Below, in pieces: positions 45,224-56,921 of a DNA stretch of 64,000 nt. Both the position numbers and the translations under genes were made by a program. The notes under the pieces were generated by a model. The model saw only the letters and a program-made list of their open reading frames with translations, was not told the origin of the DNA and searched no databases. Each line of letters opens with the position of its first letter. Positions within the stretch are counted from its first letter, which is position 1. Origin of the DNA: Syngnathus acus (lineage: Eukaryota; Chordata; Actinopteri; Syngnathiformes; Syngnathidae); contig NC_051095.1 in the NCBI RefSeq assembly GCF_901709675.1, positions 14,647,456 to 14,711,455 of the forward strand, in the 5' to 3' direction.

Positions 45224-48200
45224 ATTCTATCTTCTCAAATTCAAACACTCAAACAGCAGTACCCTGAGGAAATTACACTACCCTAAATGTGTGTGTATGT
45301 GGCCACTAAAAATGGGCTTAATAAAGCTGTTGAGTAAAATCGGAGTGCACTCCATTTGAATTCAATTTGTAGTTGGTGTTATTTTTTTCTTTCAAATATA
45401 TATTTGAGTGCATTATTATAATGCATTAAAATGGCATTACATTTCACTGTCAATAATACAACTCTCCCATTTTGCACTAATCGTGTAAATATTATTGTAG
45501 CATAATTAGACTACCTACCAAATGCCAATATGCAATCTAGTTGGTCTTTTTTCTAAATTGTACTTCTTTGTAATCCTACTAAATTCTAGTGAAAGTGCTC
45601 CATGACATTGTTTTTACGGTAATGAAACTACTAAACAAACATGACATTAGAAACAATATGCATTGGGGGAAAAATAACAAATTATTACGCTTTGCATTAA
45701 AGTATTTGGCCAAAAAGCTACAGTTGAATCAGCATAATCTATAATTATTGATCCTTTCAATGGATGAATAATTGCATCTATACGCACCCTTTAATTTATT
45801 AATACCGAATGGCCGAGAAATATTTTTTTTTCCAATGCAATGAGGAGGGAAAACAAAGCGCAATTTGGATTGATTACACCTTCAATTTCAGCACTACAGG
45901 TCGTATTTAATAACTCGCATTCAGAAACTCTGCCCAAATTCTGTTTATATTTTTCAACTCGGTCTCGCACCAGACATAACTGTTTTGTTCCGGCCTGTCA
46001 TTTCTTAAGACTGATTACTAACTCAAAAGAGCACGCATTTATTTAAGATATTCTGCAAGAATAACAAGATCATTGCATGGATGCATGTTAGTGTGTGCAG
46101 AAAAAAATATGAAGTCAGACATGAAAAAACTTTCAATCAGAAGATGAGCTAATGCACATTCATTTGAAGTTAGTCATGATGCAACAACTGTTCACAACAC
46201 AGACAGGTTGACTGTTGGTGAGAGAGTCTTTCATGACCAGCGAGGTGTCAAGTCGTGAGTGTCTATAATAATCCCAAGGAAAAAGAAATGTTACAAGTGA
46301 GTCATAAATTCAACCTGAAATGAAATATTCGTCCTCCCTTTGCAACAGTAGGGCTGGTGAAGCCCGTGGCTAATGACTGGCCTTTACCTGTCGTCATTCA
46401 TCTCGAGGAGTCAATTGGTTTGCTTCTGCAGGGTGCAGAGGTAATTACAAGCCGGCTATGACTAACGTTTGGCTTGATTGTAGATTCCATTGCACTCTGT
46501 GATGGGATGTCGGAGACTCAAAGCTTGGTGCTCATTCGGGAGAGCTCCACTCTGACTAAACAACCTGAAAGTGAAAATAGCGAAACAGAGAAAATATCAC
46601 AAGAAAATGTTTTCATCTTCTACCTGGAGAAATATATTGGTGGAAATACGATTACAGGGGGTACTAAAGAAGGAAAATGAGTTCTCTTTCATTGCCTCTG
46701 TTCCAGTTTTGTGTGATTAAAAATGCTGAAAAGCAGGAAGAACAATTTTCTGCCATTCCAGTCAAAATCATTTTCACAGGAATGCCCTTCTTCAAATCCC
46801 AAATTGTATTAATTTTTAATCGCATTATAAATTGGCTGGGGAATACAATTATGTAAGTAAATACATCTGTCTCACCAAGCACGAAATTGAGAAAACTCCT
46901 CGGCAAGCGGCAAGGTGCGATGTGAGGAAATGACTGTTTAAGCGTGGGATGTGGGCCGATGCGGAGCGGCATAATCCACATTTCTATTCATCGACTTCCT
47001 CAATGTGTCAGAGAGAAACTCCTATGAGATCGGCCTTTGTGATTCTTCTCCAGCACATGTTTGGTCTTCGCCTTGAACATCTGTGATGAAAGGTTGGAAT
47101 CGATGCCGGAGTATATTAAAAATGTATAGGCAATCTTTCAATCACCCGTTGCGCCTCTTATTCTCTCACCGCCACTATCAGTTCATTTGTCCCGGAGAAC
47201 TACAAATTGTTATACACACAATAGCAGCAAAGCCAAACCAGAGTAAAAAGCGTTATTGCTTCAATAATAAAGTGTTGTCATGGATAGCCAGGATGATTTT
47301 CAGGTTTTTGTTCCTCTTCAGACCTTCATATTCTAAGCCTGTGTTCTTGTAAGAATTAGCTTCAAACAGCAGCCTGTTGATACACTGCAAATCAGCCACA
47401 AGCGAGCAAATTGCTAACCAGGTGCACTTCAGCCTATGAATCGACTGACAGCGACACATCCTGGTGGTTCTTAACAGGGAAAGTCATTTCTTTGTTGTTC
47501 CGTTTGCTGTCAGCTGAAAATGACATCACATTTGCTCAGGGCACAGGTCACAGCCAAGGTGATCTTCATATGAGTGAAACATTCATTCTAGGGTGGATGT
47601 TTTTATTTATTTATTTTATTTGGTCTTTAAATAGAGTAAATAATACATAAACCTGGGAATCAACTACTGTAATTAGAATCAATTTGCTGAGGTTTGTATT
47701 CCTGGAGTCAAATTAAAGGAAAGGATTAAAAGACATTTGTGAAAGCTAAATGATGGTAGAGAATCTTAAGGTTACCGGAGGGTGAAAACCATGGCTTAAA
47801 ATGATAAATTTCAATTTTGTTGTCATTTCTTAAATGTTTTTAAATAATTTTTTGAATATTTAAAATATTTTTAACAACACTTGTTCCAAAAGAAGAAACA
47901 TCTCTAATACGAGGTGTTGACACTAAAAATGTAAAAAAATAAAAAATATAAAAATTATATATATATATATATATATATAAAATATTTGCTGTAAACGTAA
48001 AGGTGAGGTCTTTAATTACCAATAGTGATTCCCTTGCTTATGACACTTGAGAACTGATAGTGTGAGCTGCATGCAATGTTTCCTTTGTCATCCGGGTGCT
48101 ATAATAATGACAGTGTGACCTTGCAGTTCATCGAGGTCAAAGAGCATCCACAAACTGTATCAATTCCATTGTATCACAACATAGTGAAAGCAAAAAAGAC

Positions 48201-48262
48201 GTGACAGGTGTTCAATCTGTATGCTGAAATTATCTTATCAACCATAAGAACCATTGTAAAGC
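45224..48262. other. Non-genic stretch with AT run
   Basis: An (AT)n run lies at about 47955-47979. The parts at 46320-46490 and 46800-47010 are repeat-free and balanced (ACCTGTCGTCATTCATCTCG) and are weak conserved non-coding candidates. No exon is supported. Confidence 0.3.
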
Positions 48263-48296
48263 ATGTTTTGACAGTTAGAATATTACCTGTGGAACC

Positions 48297-48396
48297 GTTA
48301 GAGTATTACCGGTTGAACAGAGGCTGTGATTTACCGAAGTCAAATTCCTTGTTTGCAACGCTCAAACATGGCGAATAAAAACTCTTGAATCTTGAA
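48297..48396 (+). mobile_element. 5'-truncated retroposon with exact 33-bp target duplication
   Basis: A 100-bp insert ends in AAACATGGCGAATAAAAACT followed by CTTGAATCTTGAA, the form of a fish LINE 3' end with AATAAA and a short tandem tail. It is bracketed by identical 33-bp copies at 48264-48296 and 48397-48429 (TGTTTTGACAGTTAGAATAT then TACCTGTGGAACC). An exact duplication this long indicates a recent insertion. The start base is uncertain by 1 bp. Confidence 0.9.
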
Positions 48397-48429
48397 TGTT
48401 TTGACAGTTAGAATATTACCTGTGGAACC

Positions 48430-49526
48430 TCAGTGAGTGTGTTGGATTTTTGAAGCGGTACTTTATCACCAGGTGTCAGAATTTAACTCGAAGAACCAAA
48501 TGTCAACTGGGAAAAACCACAGTGTAAACTTCCTGCACAAAGCATTTTTCTTCCCCGCTTTTAAAGCAGCATGAGGGAAAATAGTCAACGATGACAGTTG
48601 GAGAGTCTCAAATCTTCTTTGTCTAGACCGAGATGGTAAAGGTGACTGGCTTTTCGGGTCGAGCCCATTCCACTCCACCTCTGCTTCCTCTTTAATGAAA
48701 GCCTGAGGAGGTGTAGCGGCATTGAGGCAGGAAGCGGATGATTAAATCATACAGGATTACTTGTCATATTTGACCCGAATGGACCCAGAGGAGATAGGGA
48801 GCACGTGGGAAACACATAAAACATTCTCAGCTGCGCTCAGGTTGTATCTGTTTTCTAAATTCATACATACCTTTTATTCATGCAAATCATATTTTTTTTC
48901 TGAGTAGGACCAGTTTCCCTTTGTGTCGTAAAGGACTCTTAATGACTGTGGATATGCGGGCCTCTTTCTTTCTTTCTGAGTGACAGACAGGGAATCTGCC
49001 TGAAAAGGAAGTTTATTTTCCAGATGGTCACAGAAGGAGAGAAAAATACTTATCGTCTTTGTCTGAGGAAGCAGCATCTGCTTGAAGAACTATTGTTATT
49101 ATTTGAGGGAACTTCTGTGTTCTTTTGTAAAGAAAAAGCAAATCAGTGGGTTTCACAACTGGTGATGCAATCAGTTTTAACAAAGCCAATCAAAACTATC
49201 ATGTGGAGCACAGAGCAAACAGTGGAACATTTGGAGTGTTGTTTTTGTATGTTCTATGTGTATGTTCTATGTTTTTTATGCATATTTTTTACTTCCTGTT
49301 TTTGCTCAATTACTGTTGGCTTGATAGGGCACTCAAAATAGACACTGATTATTTCATGTTTTTTTCAATCTAACTTTACAAAATAGCAGTGTTGTTGAAG
49401 TGATGTGCCTTGTGGCTACTAGTCCACCTTGCTGTGTTTTGTGTGGACAGGAATGAGTTCAAAACAATGTGATCAGACAGAAAAACAGTAGCTAGGGCAA
49501 TTGTTGAGTACAACGTCTAAAGAGTA
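48430..49526. other. Non-genic stretch, nothing recognised
   Basis: Unique sequence. Plus-strand frames at 49024-49373 overlap in two phases and have no exon signals. Confidence 0.4.
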
Positions 49527-49938
49527 CCGTATTTTCCGAACTATAAGGCGCACCTAAAAACCTAAAATTTTCTCAAAAGCCTACAGTGCGCCTTATAGTC
49601 CAGTGCGCCTTATATATGGACCAAATTCCTAAATTTAAACTGGCCTGAAGCATTGTGTCATAAAATAAATCATAAGTGGCCAGCTGAAGACTATGAATCA
49701 TTAATCAAAAATACTATGGATCATTATTTTGCGATTATAAAGTAATTTGTTGCGTCTGAAGTTGAAATGAAAAAGATAAAATGGAGAATGATTTGATTTG
49801 GATTAAAAATCTGACATGATGCATTAATGGTGCGCCTTATAGTCCGGTGCGCCTTATATAAGGACAACGTTTTAAAATGTGCCATTCATTGAAGGTGCGC
49901 CTTATAGTCCGGTGCGCCTTATAGTCCGGAAAATACGG
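49527..49938. mobile_element. TA-flanked mariner-type MITE (412 bp)
   Basis: The ends CCGTATTTTCCGAACTATAA on the left and TATAGTCCGGAAAATACGG on the right form inverted repeats with TA on each side (49525-49526, 49939-49940). GTGCGCCTTATAGTCC recurs at least five times inside, near both ends. This is a very widespread vertebrate Tc1/mariner-related family. No transposase frame is present. Confidence 0.9.
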
Positions 49939-49940
49939 TA

Positions 49941-50535
49941 ATACCTTTTTTTACTGGTAATACAAAGTTGTCCATGTTATACTTATGTGCCTGATGGATC
50001 ATTCAGATCTTGTTTGTGGTCTGAACATAGCATAGTTAGCATAGTGTATCTGTGGTGGATTTCATTTTATACTCCCGTGTGTGATGCATGTGAGAAGCCG
50101 GTTCTCATTTATTGTTAATTATAGGATTAAAAGGGTTTAACACTGGTTCTATTTTATTGACAATTGATCATTTTAAAATGTTCCTTCAAATGTCGCCTTA
50201 ATAAGTGTTATGATGGTACCAGCTAAACCTTGTAAAAGGTAAAGAGGTCCCAAGATGTGCAACACTGCTGCTGACACCACAAATCCTGAAAGAGAAGTGA
50301 CTTGATTTACCAAAGCAAAATGTCACAGTAATTGGGAAGATTTATATCAATGGGAAAAAGCTGATGAGGTCTCGCCACTATCAGATCTTGACAACTTCGA
50401 TACGGGCTCAACTAAACGGTTTGCAGCTTGAGCACTTCTCCAAAAGATGGTCATCCTGAAGCAGAATTGACCGAGCATTTCTTCTACTTTTCTACTTAGA
50501 ATGTAAAGCACAACTCATGTATAGCACCACCTTTA
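49941..50535. other. Non-genic stretch, nothing recognised
   Basis: Unique sequence with no supported feature. Confidence 0.4.
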
Positions 50536-50582
50536 GATTCAAGATTCAAGAGTTTTTTATTCGCCATGTTTGAACGTGTTTG
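50536..50582 (-). mobile_element. Short retroposon tail, same family as 48297-48396
   Basis: On the plus strand this reads TTCAAGATTCAAGAG then TTTTTTATTCGCCATGTTTG. That is the inverse of the AAACATGGCGAATAAAAACT tail at 48363-48396. The copy keeps only about 45 bp. No target duplication was identified. Confidence 0.75.
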
Positions 50583-50877
50583 AATGTTAGGTGACTGGAA
50601 TCCAAGTAAATGCAAACGTTACTCATTTTATAATAAATCTGTTGAAGCCAAAAGGCTTTTTTAAACACTCCATGTAACGGATTTTGAAGTTCCACATTGA
50701 CAATACACTGTACCTTGTTTTTACTTTTACTTGAACCACAAAACCAAAGATTAGCTTGTGCCCACGCTAAGGAACTTGTTTGGAGATCCAGGGATATATT
50801 TTGCACTTTTCAAAAGATACCTCTCCTAGCGTAGGAGTGATAAAGCTGCCGAGTTTTGTTTTCTTTGTATTATTATC
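50583..50877. other. Non-genic stretch, nothing recognised
   Basis: Unique sequence between two minus-strand retroposon fragments. Confidence 0.4.
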
Positions 50878-51026
50878 CATCCATCTATCCATCCATTTTC
50901 TAAACCGCTTAGTCCCCACGGGGGTCGCGGGTGTGCTGGAGCCTATCCCAGCCGTCAACAGGCAGTAGGCGGGGGACACCCTGAACCGGTTGCCAGCCAA
51001 TCGCAGGGCACACAGAGACAAACAAC

Positions 51027-51027
<1 letters not shown>
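50878..51027 (-). mobile_element. Retroposon 3' region of the L2/V-SINE family
   Basis: The plus strand reads CCATCCATCTATCC, ATTTTCTAAACCGCTTAG, CACGGGGGTCGCGGGTG, GCTGGAGCCTATCCCAGC and GCCAATCGCAGGGCACACAG. This is the inverse of the family seen at 10930 and 39505. It is the least diverged of the longer copies. An ATT array (51028-51067) adjoins the upstream-facing end. Confidence 0.85.
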
Positions 51028-51063
<36 letters not shown>

Positions 51064-51067
51064 ATTA
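51028..51067. repeat. (ATT)n microsatellite
   Basis: About 12 ATT units next to the retroposon. The poly-Asn minus-strand frame is a translation of this repeat. Confidence 0.95.
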
Positions 51068-52183
51068 TACAATAGGGATGCTTTCATTCTTTGATTATGT
51101 TCCCTTTTTTGCTAAATCTAAATACTGGCTGCTGCTGGTAATGTAATTAATTATTATACAAAGCCAAAAGGAAGTATCAGATGATTCTGATTTACTTATA
51201 TACATGTTGTATAATTTTTAAGGTGTTCCACTTTTGCAAGGAGTGCAGCCAATTGGGAACATTTAGGATTGTCTTGCATCAAGAGATGTTCCACATTGTA
51301 GCTAAAGGAAAATAAAAGTAAATGTAGGTGTTATCAGATACAATTAATTATAAAGTGGGATTATTTTTCTTTTCACACTGTGTGGATGTTGTTTTTTCAG
51401 TGTTATTACCCAAGAAGGATATCTACAGGAAGCAACAGGTGCCAAGACAGTCAGCAAAGGACGCCTGTCCATGACCTTCATCATATATCATCATGTCACA
51501 AGGTCTCAAAGTTTATGAGCGGCTGAGGTAAACATATGAAATGTTCCTTACACCTTTTTTTTCCTGGCAAAAAATAAATACTTAACAGTACGATCACACC
51601 TTTTATGGAGTCTCGATGGCATTTTCAACAGCGCATTGGACAGATGAGACAAATAACTGGGTATCAGCGGTTGACATTATAAAGCTCGCCAAGAGCTGAA
51701 TAAAGTTTTAGGATGGCATTATTTGAACAGCTTCAATCACTTATTCAGTCATCCCCTGAAGGCCGTTATAGCCAGTCCAATAGTTATTGCATTTAGAGAG
51801 AAAAGAAAATCATTACTACTCTGAAGTCACAACTTGGTTAAAGGAGAAAATATATATACAGTGGAATCTCAGTGATGACTGTTGTGCTTTTCTGCGGTAG
51901 CATTACCAAATAAATAAATGCCAAATAAACAATAAAACACTCAGGGAGCTAAAGTCTCACAAGATTTGCTGGACAAAAGTACTGGCACACTCTAGTCTGC
52001 ATCGGAATCATAAAAAACTGTCAATAAATGTCACTGGCATAGACAGATGAATAAAGATACATTCTGATGATCCCTCACAGGACATGTGCCATGTTTCACT
52101 GACAATCACTGTGCTAGTGAATCAACACTTTCACACTAGCAGTTGTACAGAGCTGAGGACAAGCATACCCCGTCTCATTTCTT
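51068..52183. other. Non-genic stretch, nothing recognised
   Basis: Unique sequence. No supported exon or repeat. Confidence 0.4.
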
Positions 52184-52375
52184 CAGGTGGATGTATCATG
52201 GCAAATCTGGCTGGAAAAACTAAGAACCCTGATGCAGTTTGACTTAAGCCACAGATGCTTCACAGGTACTTGGGCTCCCGGAACTTGTTTACTTGTCAGT
52301 TAAGTCGAAGCATCTGTGGCTAAACCCAAACTGCTGAAATGTTTTTGCTTACTGGACCTTAATTTGCCACCTCTG
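52184..52375. mobile_element. Hairpin MITE, copy 2 (about 192 bp)
   Basis: Inverse halves GCAGTTTGACTTAAGCCACA and ...TGTGGCTAAACCCAAACTGC with CAGATGCTTC/GAAGCATCTG. The outer parts GGCAAATCTGG and TTAATTTGCCACC also match the family at 28322-28512. The copy lies about 420 bp upstream of the candidate tnmd start codon. Confidence 0.7.
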
Positions 52376-52792
52376 CTGCTTACTAGCAGGCCAAAAGTCA
52401 GACTAGCATATGGGTAAAAGAGACATTCTAGTGCCTCCTAGGAGCGTAATGGACCTTAAGATGCATATCAGGGATATCAGATCAATACTCAAAGGGTTTG
52501 CCATAAGATAGTGCTTCTATTTCATCCATGCTGTGCGTAATTTCTTCACCAGAGGGCCGCTGGTAGCGTTCCACCTTTGAAAGGAGTGCAGGCATACGGG
52601 AGACTTCTGCCTTGATTTTTAATGGCTATCACAAATGTTGCAGTAATTCCACTCCGCCTAAGAAGCTTCCCTCCCCTCCCAAATTGCTGCGATGGAATGA
52701 GGCTGTAACTCTTTTGCTTTGCGGAGGAGAAGGTTGTTTTTTTTCCCTCCAAGTTTAAGGATCGGAACACATTCCTTCTGCAGGCTTGCATC
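52376..52792 (+). promoter_or_regulatory. Presumed 5' UTR and proximal promoter of the tnmd-like gene
   Basis: No canonical TATA box is evident. A TTTAAGG at about 52754 could serve as a weak one. CATTCC, the core of the MCAT element bound by TEAD factors, occurs at 52771 in ACATTCCTT and in inverse form at about 52694 (GGAATG). The transcription start cannot be fixed from sequence. A minus-strand 107-codon frame (52546-52869) runs antisense over this region and exon 1 and is regarded as chance. Confidence 0.3.
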
Positions 52793-52840
52793 ATGGAGGC
52801 GAGCAGCCAGTCCAGCAGCCAACAGGTTCTCTTTAATGAT
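52793..52840 (+). CDS. tnmd: Tenomodulin-like protein, coding exon 1 (16 codons)
   Basis: The start codon has a strong context, CATCATGGAG, with A at -3 and G at +4. The exon encodes MEASSQSSSQQVLFND, a short polar cytoplasmic N-terminus, and ends in phase 0 at a GTGAGT donor (52841). On its own it would be too short to call. Support comes from exon 2 at 56787, which joins in phase after a 3.9-kb intron. As I recall it, the first coding exon of mammalian tenomodulin also has about 16 codons and ends in phase 0 before an exon starting Ala-Glu-Ala. Tenomodulin is a type II membrane glycoprotein of tendon and ligament with a BRICHOS domain and a C-terminal cysteine-rich anti-angiogenic domain. 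The gene identity is an inference; the related chondromodulin (cnmd) is the main alternative. Confidence 0.5.
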
Positions 52841-55800
52841 GTGAGTATTTCTTTAAATTTATTTTTCAAAAGTGGAGGGGAAATTCATTGCATTTGGTAT
52901 TAAGTGTTCTTTTTAAGAAAATATTGTGTTGTATTCAAAAAGCTGATCACCTGTGAACTATTCCAGCAAAAACAAATTAAAATGATGGTGGCAGTAGAAG
53001 TTCATTATCAACAGAGAGGGAGAGAGAATGTGATCTTTGAATAAAGTGAAGGCTGCATGTGTCGAAAAAAGAAAGCGTGCCCCGGTCTCTGCTGAGTGCT
53101 TTGAGTTTATTCAGAATTTAAAGTTTGAATCCACTTTTTTATTTATATCTAATATATACTTGTCCCTCACACTATTACTTAGCAGGATGGAAAATTGCAT
53201 TTTTGGCTGTGAAATATGTGCTCTTTTCACCTGTTGCAGATCCTCTGCACAAAAGAGTAACCTTGAAGTCGTATTAATATTTATGCAAATAACAAAGACA
53301 TGACTCCCATCAGATTCAAATCCTAAATAAGATGAATAAGTGATGGGGGTGGCTGATTATTATCTCAAATGTATACCTAAGCGTTTGACTGTGTCTTGGT
53401 GTGCCATCTCTGCTTGCTGCCTCTTCTGTTTCCCTGAGTAAGTGATCATTCTTTGCACAGCAACAGCGGGGGGGGGCAGGCGCTATTCTCCTCATAGCTC
53501 TTGGCTTATTCTGAACTCCAAAACCTTTAAAACAATAGCTGACAGGCGGGCCGCGCACTCTCACACCGCTCAGTCGGTCACCATCGCTGCATTTTCTGCA
53601 ACTCTTCTCTCTAGCCCCACAATGTCTCTTCATTCCGAAACGGCAGACAGTTAAGTTTCCACTGGGCTCAGAGCTTATGCAAGGTGCCCCAGGAGAGTCG
53701 TACGCTCCCCAGCAGGCCCCACTTTGAAGTGCCTCACGTTTTATGGTCACTGTCACTGACGTGTCTCATCCGTGGAATGCATTAATGGCAAATACATTAG
53801 TGCTCCTACCAAAGTCATGCAGTGTAAGTAGAAAAAGAAAACTTTATTCATATTCACTGCTGCTCACCTTGCTACTGTTCTCCCAAACAGTAAAATTGGT
53901 AGTACAGCAAATTAAACAGTACTTTTTTTAAGAGGCATACATTACTGTAAAACACTTGAACACTTTCATTTGGATTTAGACAGAGAGCCCAAAAGTACTT
54001 ACACACTGTATGTGGAAGTACAAATACTTTTGTTTAAAAAGTAGAAGTACTGAGTCTACTCCTTTAATTGCATTAAAGTGAAGAGTAAAGTACAGACTTT
54101 GAAAATACAAGGAACAAGCTGTTGCGAAAGTAATAAGTAGAAAATATTGATATATTTTGAAGGAAGAATTTTTTTTTTAAGAAAAACAAAAACTCAAGTA
54201 CAGTAGAGGTAACTGAAATATATTAGTTTAGTAACTAAGAATGTTTACTTTTTCCTATATATGGAAATGGAAGTAGAAATCATATATTCAAGGGGTGGTG
54301 CATTCAACAATAGAGGGTGCTAGGGCACAAAAAAAAGTCTGAAACGTACACAAATGAAATAATGAAAGTGAAGTATTATGCTAAAAATATTTCAAAATAT
54401 AAGAGTATCTGTTTTTAAATCAGTCGTTCCCCCTTGTTGCATGTTGTGCACAAAGGCTATCACTAATAAAAAGATAATACAACGAATGTCGTTTTTGGGG
54501 GGATAGTGCCCCATCCCCCAGCGAGCCCACACAAACAATTTAATCAAGTATCTAATTAAGGGACAAATTCTCCCGTGTGCTTAAATAAAATAAAAAGCAC
54601 ACTATAGCGCACCTTTTTGGCTGTGCATTCTCCCATCAACTTAAGTGTGTCACCCTTGAGAAACGTACACACTTCGGGTTCAGGCGTTCCCTGAAATCTG
54701 CCAGTGTGCTCATTTTCCCAACGACAAGCATCTTTTTGTCTTCTGTGCTCAAGAGGCTGTACTAATGTGTCGCGCCCCCCCAAGGTGAAACATCATATTT
54801 CACATTTTTTAATCGTTTCACATCCCTTGAGAGCAAGACTCGGCTGATTTGTAGTACTGGTGTATGGATGGGCTGGGAAGCACACCTGTCGCATCTACGC
54901 TCATCGAATGCCCAATGGCTGCATATTGTCGAGTACATTACACTGTTGGCAGAAGGTCGACATTTTATCATTGGTCAAAAAAAGATCAATGTCAGCAGAC
55001 TTTTGTCTTCACCCGTGAGGACCATTTCCACATGACGATGGTACTGAGAGCTGAAGCGCGGGTCACAAACAATACAATAATTGCAATAATGGGCCTTGAG
55101 TTATAGATTTTTGTATTTGAGGCACCACGCATGCAGGGCGTTGCTTGGCAACATGGTCTCCTCAGCATTCCGTTATGAGCATGGAATTTTGATTAAATTG
55201 CTTGTACTGCGTTTATTAAAAAGTGAATGCAAAAACCACACGCTCCTTTACAGCAGCATATAGATGTGCACGCTACTGGCAAAGATAACTTCCGGATCTA
55301 CTACGCAAGTTAATTTCATAATCAAAATGTGACAAATTCTCAAAACGGATCTGGATAAAACTCTATGATCCGGTAATTAGGGCTGCCGTTGGAATTAACT
55401 GAATCACGCGTCTTTGGTGGTTGTGCACAGATTATGCAGGTCACACATGGTGGGGCTGTCCGAATGTCTGAATGGATGAATTGCAACACCTTGAAAGTGT
55501 GCAATAAAAGGCACGTAAGAAAAGCATGAACGGGATGCCCGAAAGTCCATTACGAATGTGTCTTTTTGTAATCAAAAGAAGTCAGGAGGTTGTCCAGCCC
55601 ACTTCGGCTGAACAGTCACAATACAAAGTGCAAATGAGAAGCTTTCATTTTCTCCCTACAGAGAGTCTGCTGGAACAAAAGCTTGCCTTTATTAATTTGT
55701 GCCGTCAGGCTCAGGGAATCGCTGACAGTGGGCAGATTAAAATTAAATTTGAGAGAAAATAAATAAATTAATAATTGTAACCTTTCCGTTGAACTTGTTG

Positions 55801-56786
55801 CAGTCCCCTCATCCGTATGGTCTGCTCAAGGAGGGTGGGAATAGTTTAGTCTTCGGGAGTTATAAATAGTGGATAAATCCTGTAGCATGCCACAGTCAAA
55901 AAGGTCATTTGTTGTTTTAATGTCGATGTGAGAAAAGAAGAGAGCTAGAAGAAGAGCGGTTTCACAGTGTACTTTGAAGTTAAAGCTCCAGACTGTAGCT
56001 GCTCACCTTTGCGTCATAATTTTCGACATGCACATTATAAGATAAATTGGTCGATGTGTGCTTAGATGTGCCCATTTCCTTTTTAATGGACTGCAAAGGG
56101 TCAAAATTGTTGCCATCTCTTGGAATGCAATGTTTTGAAATCAAAAGATCATATCAGCAAATATAACCTGGCCATGTGCTGTATCAACTAATTCATCCCC
56201 TAATATGGAGCTGCTGACAACTTTGCTGGGGGACCACCACTGTGAAATCATTTAAACAAAGCATTCTTCACGCACCTGTGAACAAGACCCCAGAAAACTT
56301 TAACTCCTCTACTTGGAGCAGCATCTCAACACTTTACTTGCATCTCAAATGTTTTCCACTCTGTTGTTTACTTCAGATCACAGCTTTATGAAATAAAAAG
56401 AACCATATCATCTGAAAAGGCTCAATAGAACGCTTTCTTTACTTTGACATCATACGGATTTTAAATGCTTTTTATGGATTTTATCTATCCAGTATACGCT
56501 TAAAATGTGGACATTTTATATGCTAATTTTGCATTTAAAGACAAACCAAAATAGGCCTGACTAAAGCTGCTTTTGGTAGGTCTGTCAGAACATGGCATGT
56601 CATTTCACAAACTGACCTCAAGAGTTTTGTCTTTTCCCAAATTATCCTATGGTAGTGACCTAAAAGTTTGCCTTGGAAGTATTTTTATTATACTCTTTTT
56701 TTTTTTCACAAGCTGTTTTGCCTCCTTTACCTCCCCCAAAAAAAGAGAGAAAAAAACAATACTGAGGTCAATCTAACCAATTACAG
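52841..56786 (+). other. Intron 1 of the tnmd-like gene
   Basis: GT-AG intron of 3946 bp. The acceptor reads CCAATTACAG with a branch-like TCTAACC about 14 bp upstream. It holds a fish repeat at 53945-54290 and a GC-richer stretch at 53450-53740, where frames occur on both strands (146 codons minus, 70 plus) without domain support. No further exon is recognised. Confidence 0.5.
53945..54290. repeat. AGTAC-rich interspersed repeat copy
   Basis: GTGGAAGTACAAATACTTTTG then AAAAAGTAGAAGTACTGAGT and GAAGAGTAAAGTACAGACTT are typical of a very common fish repeat, probably a DNA transposon, built of AAGTA-type words. The boundaries are approximate and no duplication was found. It lies inside intron 1. 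Confidence 0.55.
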
Positions 56787-56921
56787 GTTGAGGCGGCTAA
56801 AGGGAAGAAGGCCAAGTACCGCATCTACCAACGCGTGGGCCTGGTTCTGGCGTTTGTCTTCCTCCTTTTGGGTCTCTGCATTTTCAGCTTGGCATATCTG
56901 TGGAGCCCCACTCTGGGAAAA
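56787..56921 (+). CDS. tnmd: Tenomodulin-like protein, coding exon 2 (transmembrane exon, 45 codons)
   Basis: Bounded by TTACAG and GTAAGA, 135 bp, phase 0 at both ends, following exon 1 in frame. It encodes VEAAKGKKAKYRIYQR, a basic juxtamembrane stretch, then one hydrophobic helix VGLVLAFVFLLLGLCIFSLA (residues 33-52 of the joined protein), then YLWSPTLGK. Positive charge before the helix predicts a cytoplasmic N-terminus, that is a type II membrane protein. Compared with my recollection of human tenomodulin exon 2, shared features are a starting -Glu-Ala-, Lys-x-Lys-Lys, Gly-Leu-Val at the helix start, an aromatic-x-Trp-x-Pro after the helix, a final Lys, and 44 versus 45 residues. The BRICHOS and cysteine-rich exons that would prove it are not in the window. 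Confidence 0.6.

Noticed and set aside
52546-52869. 107-codon minus-strand frame over exon 1
   Set aside because: Antisense to a better-supported exon and with no recognisable features.
53316-53756. 146-codon minus-strand frame in intron 1
   Set aside because: Overlapped by a plus-strand frame, no domain, and it lies in a locally GC-richer stretch where stop codons are rarer.
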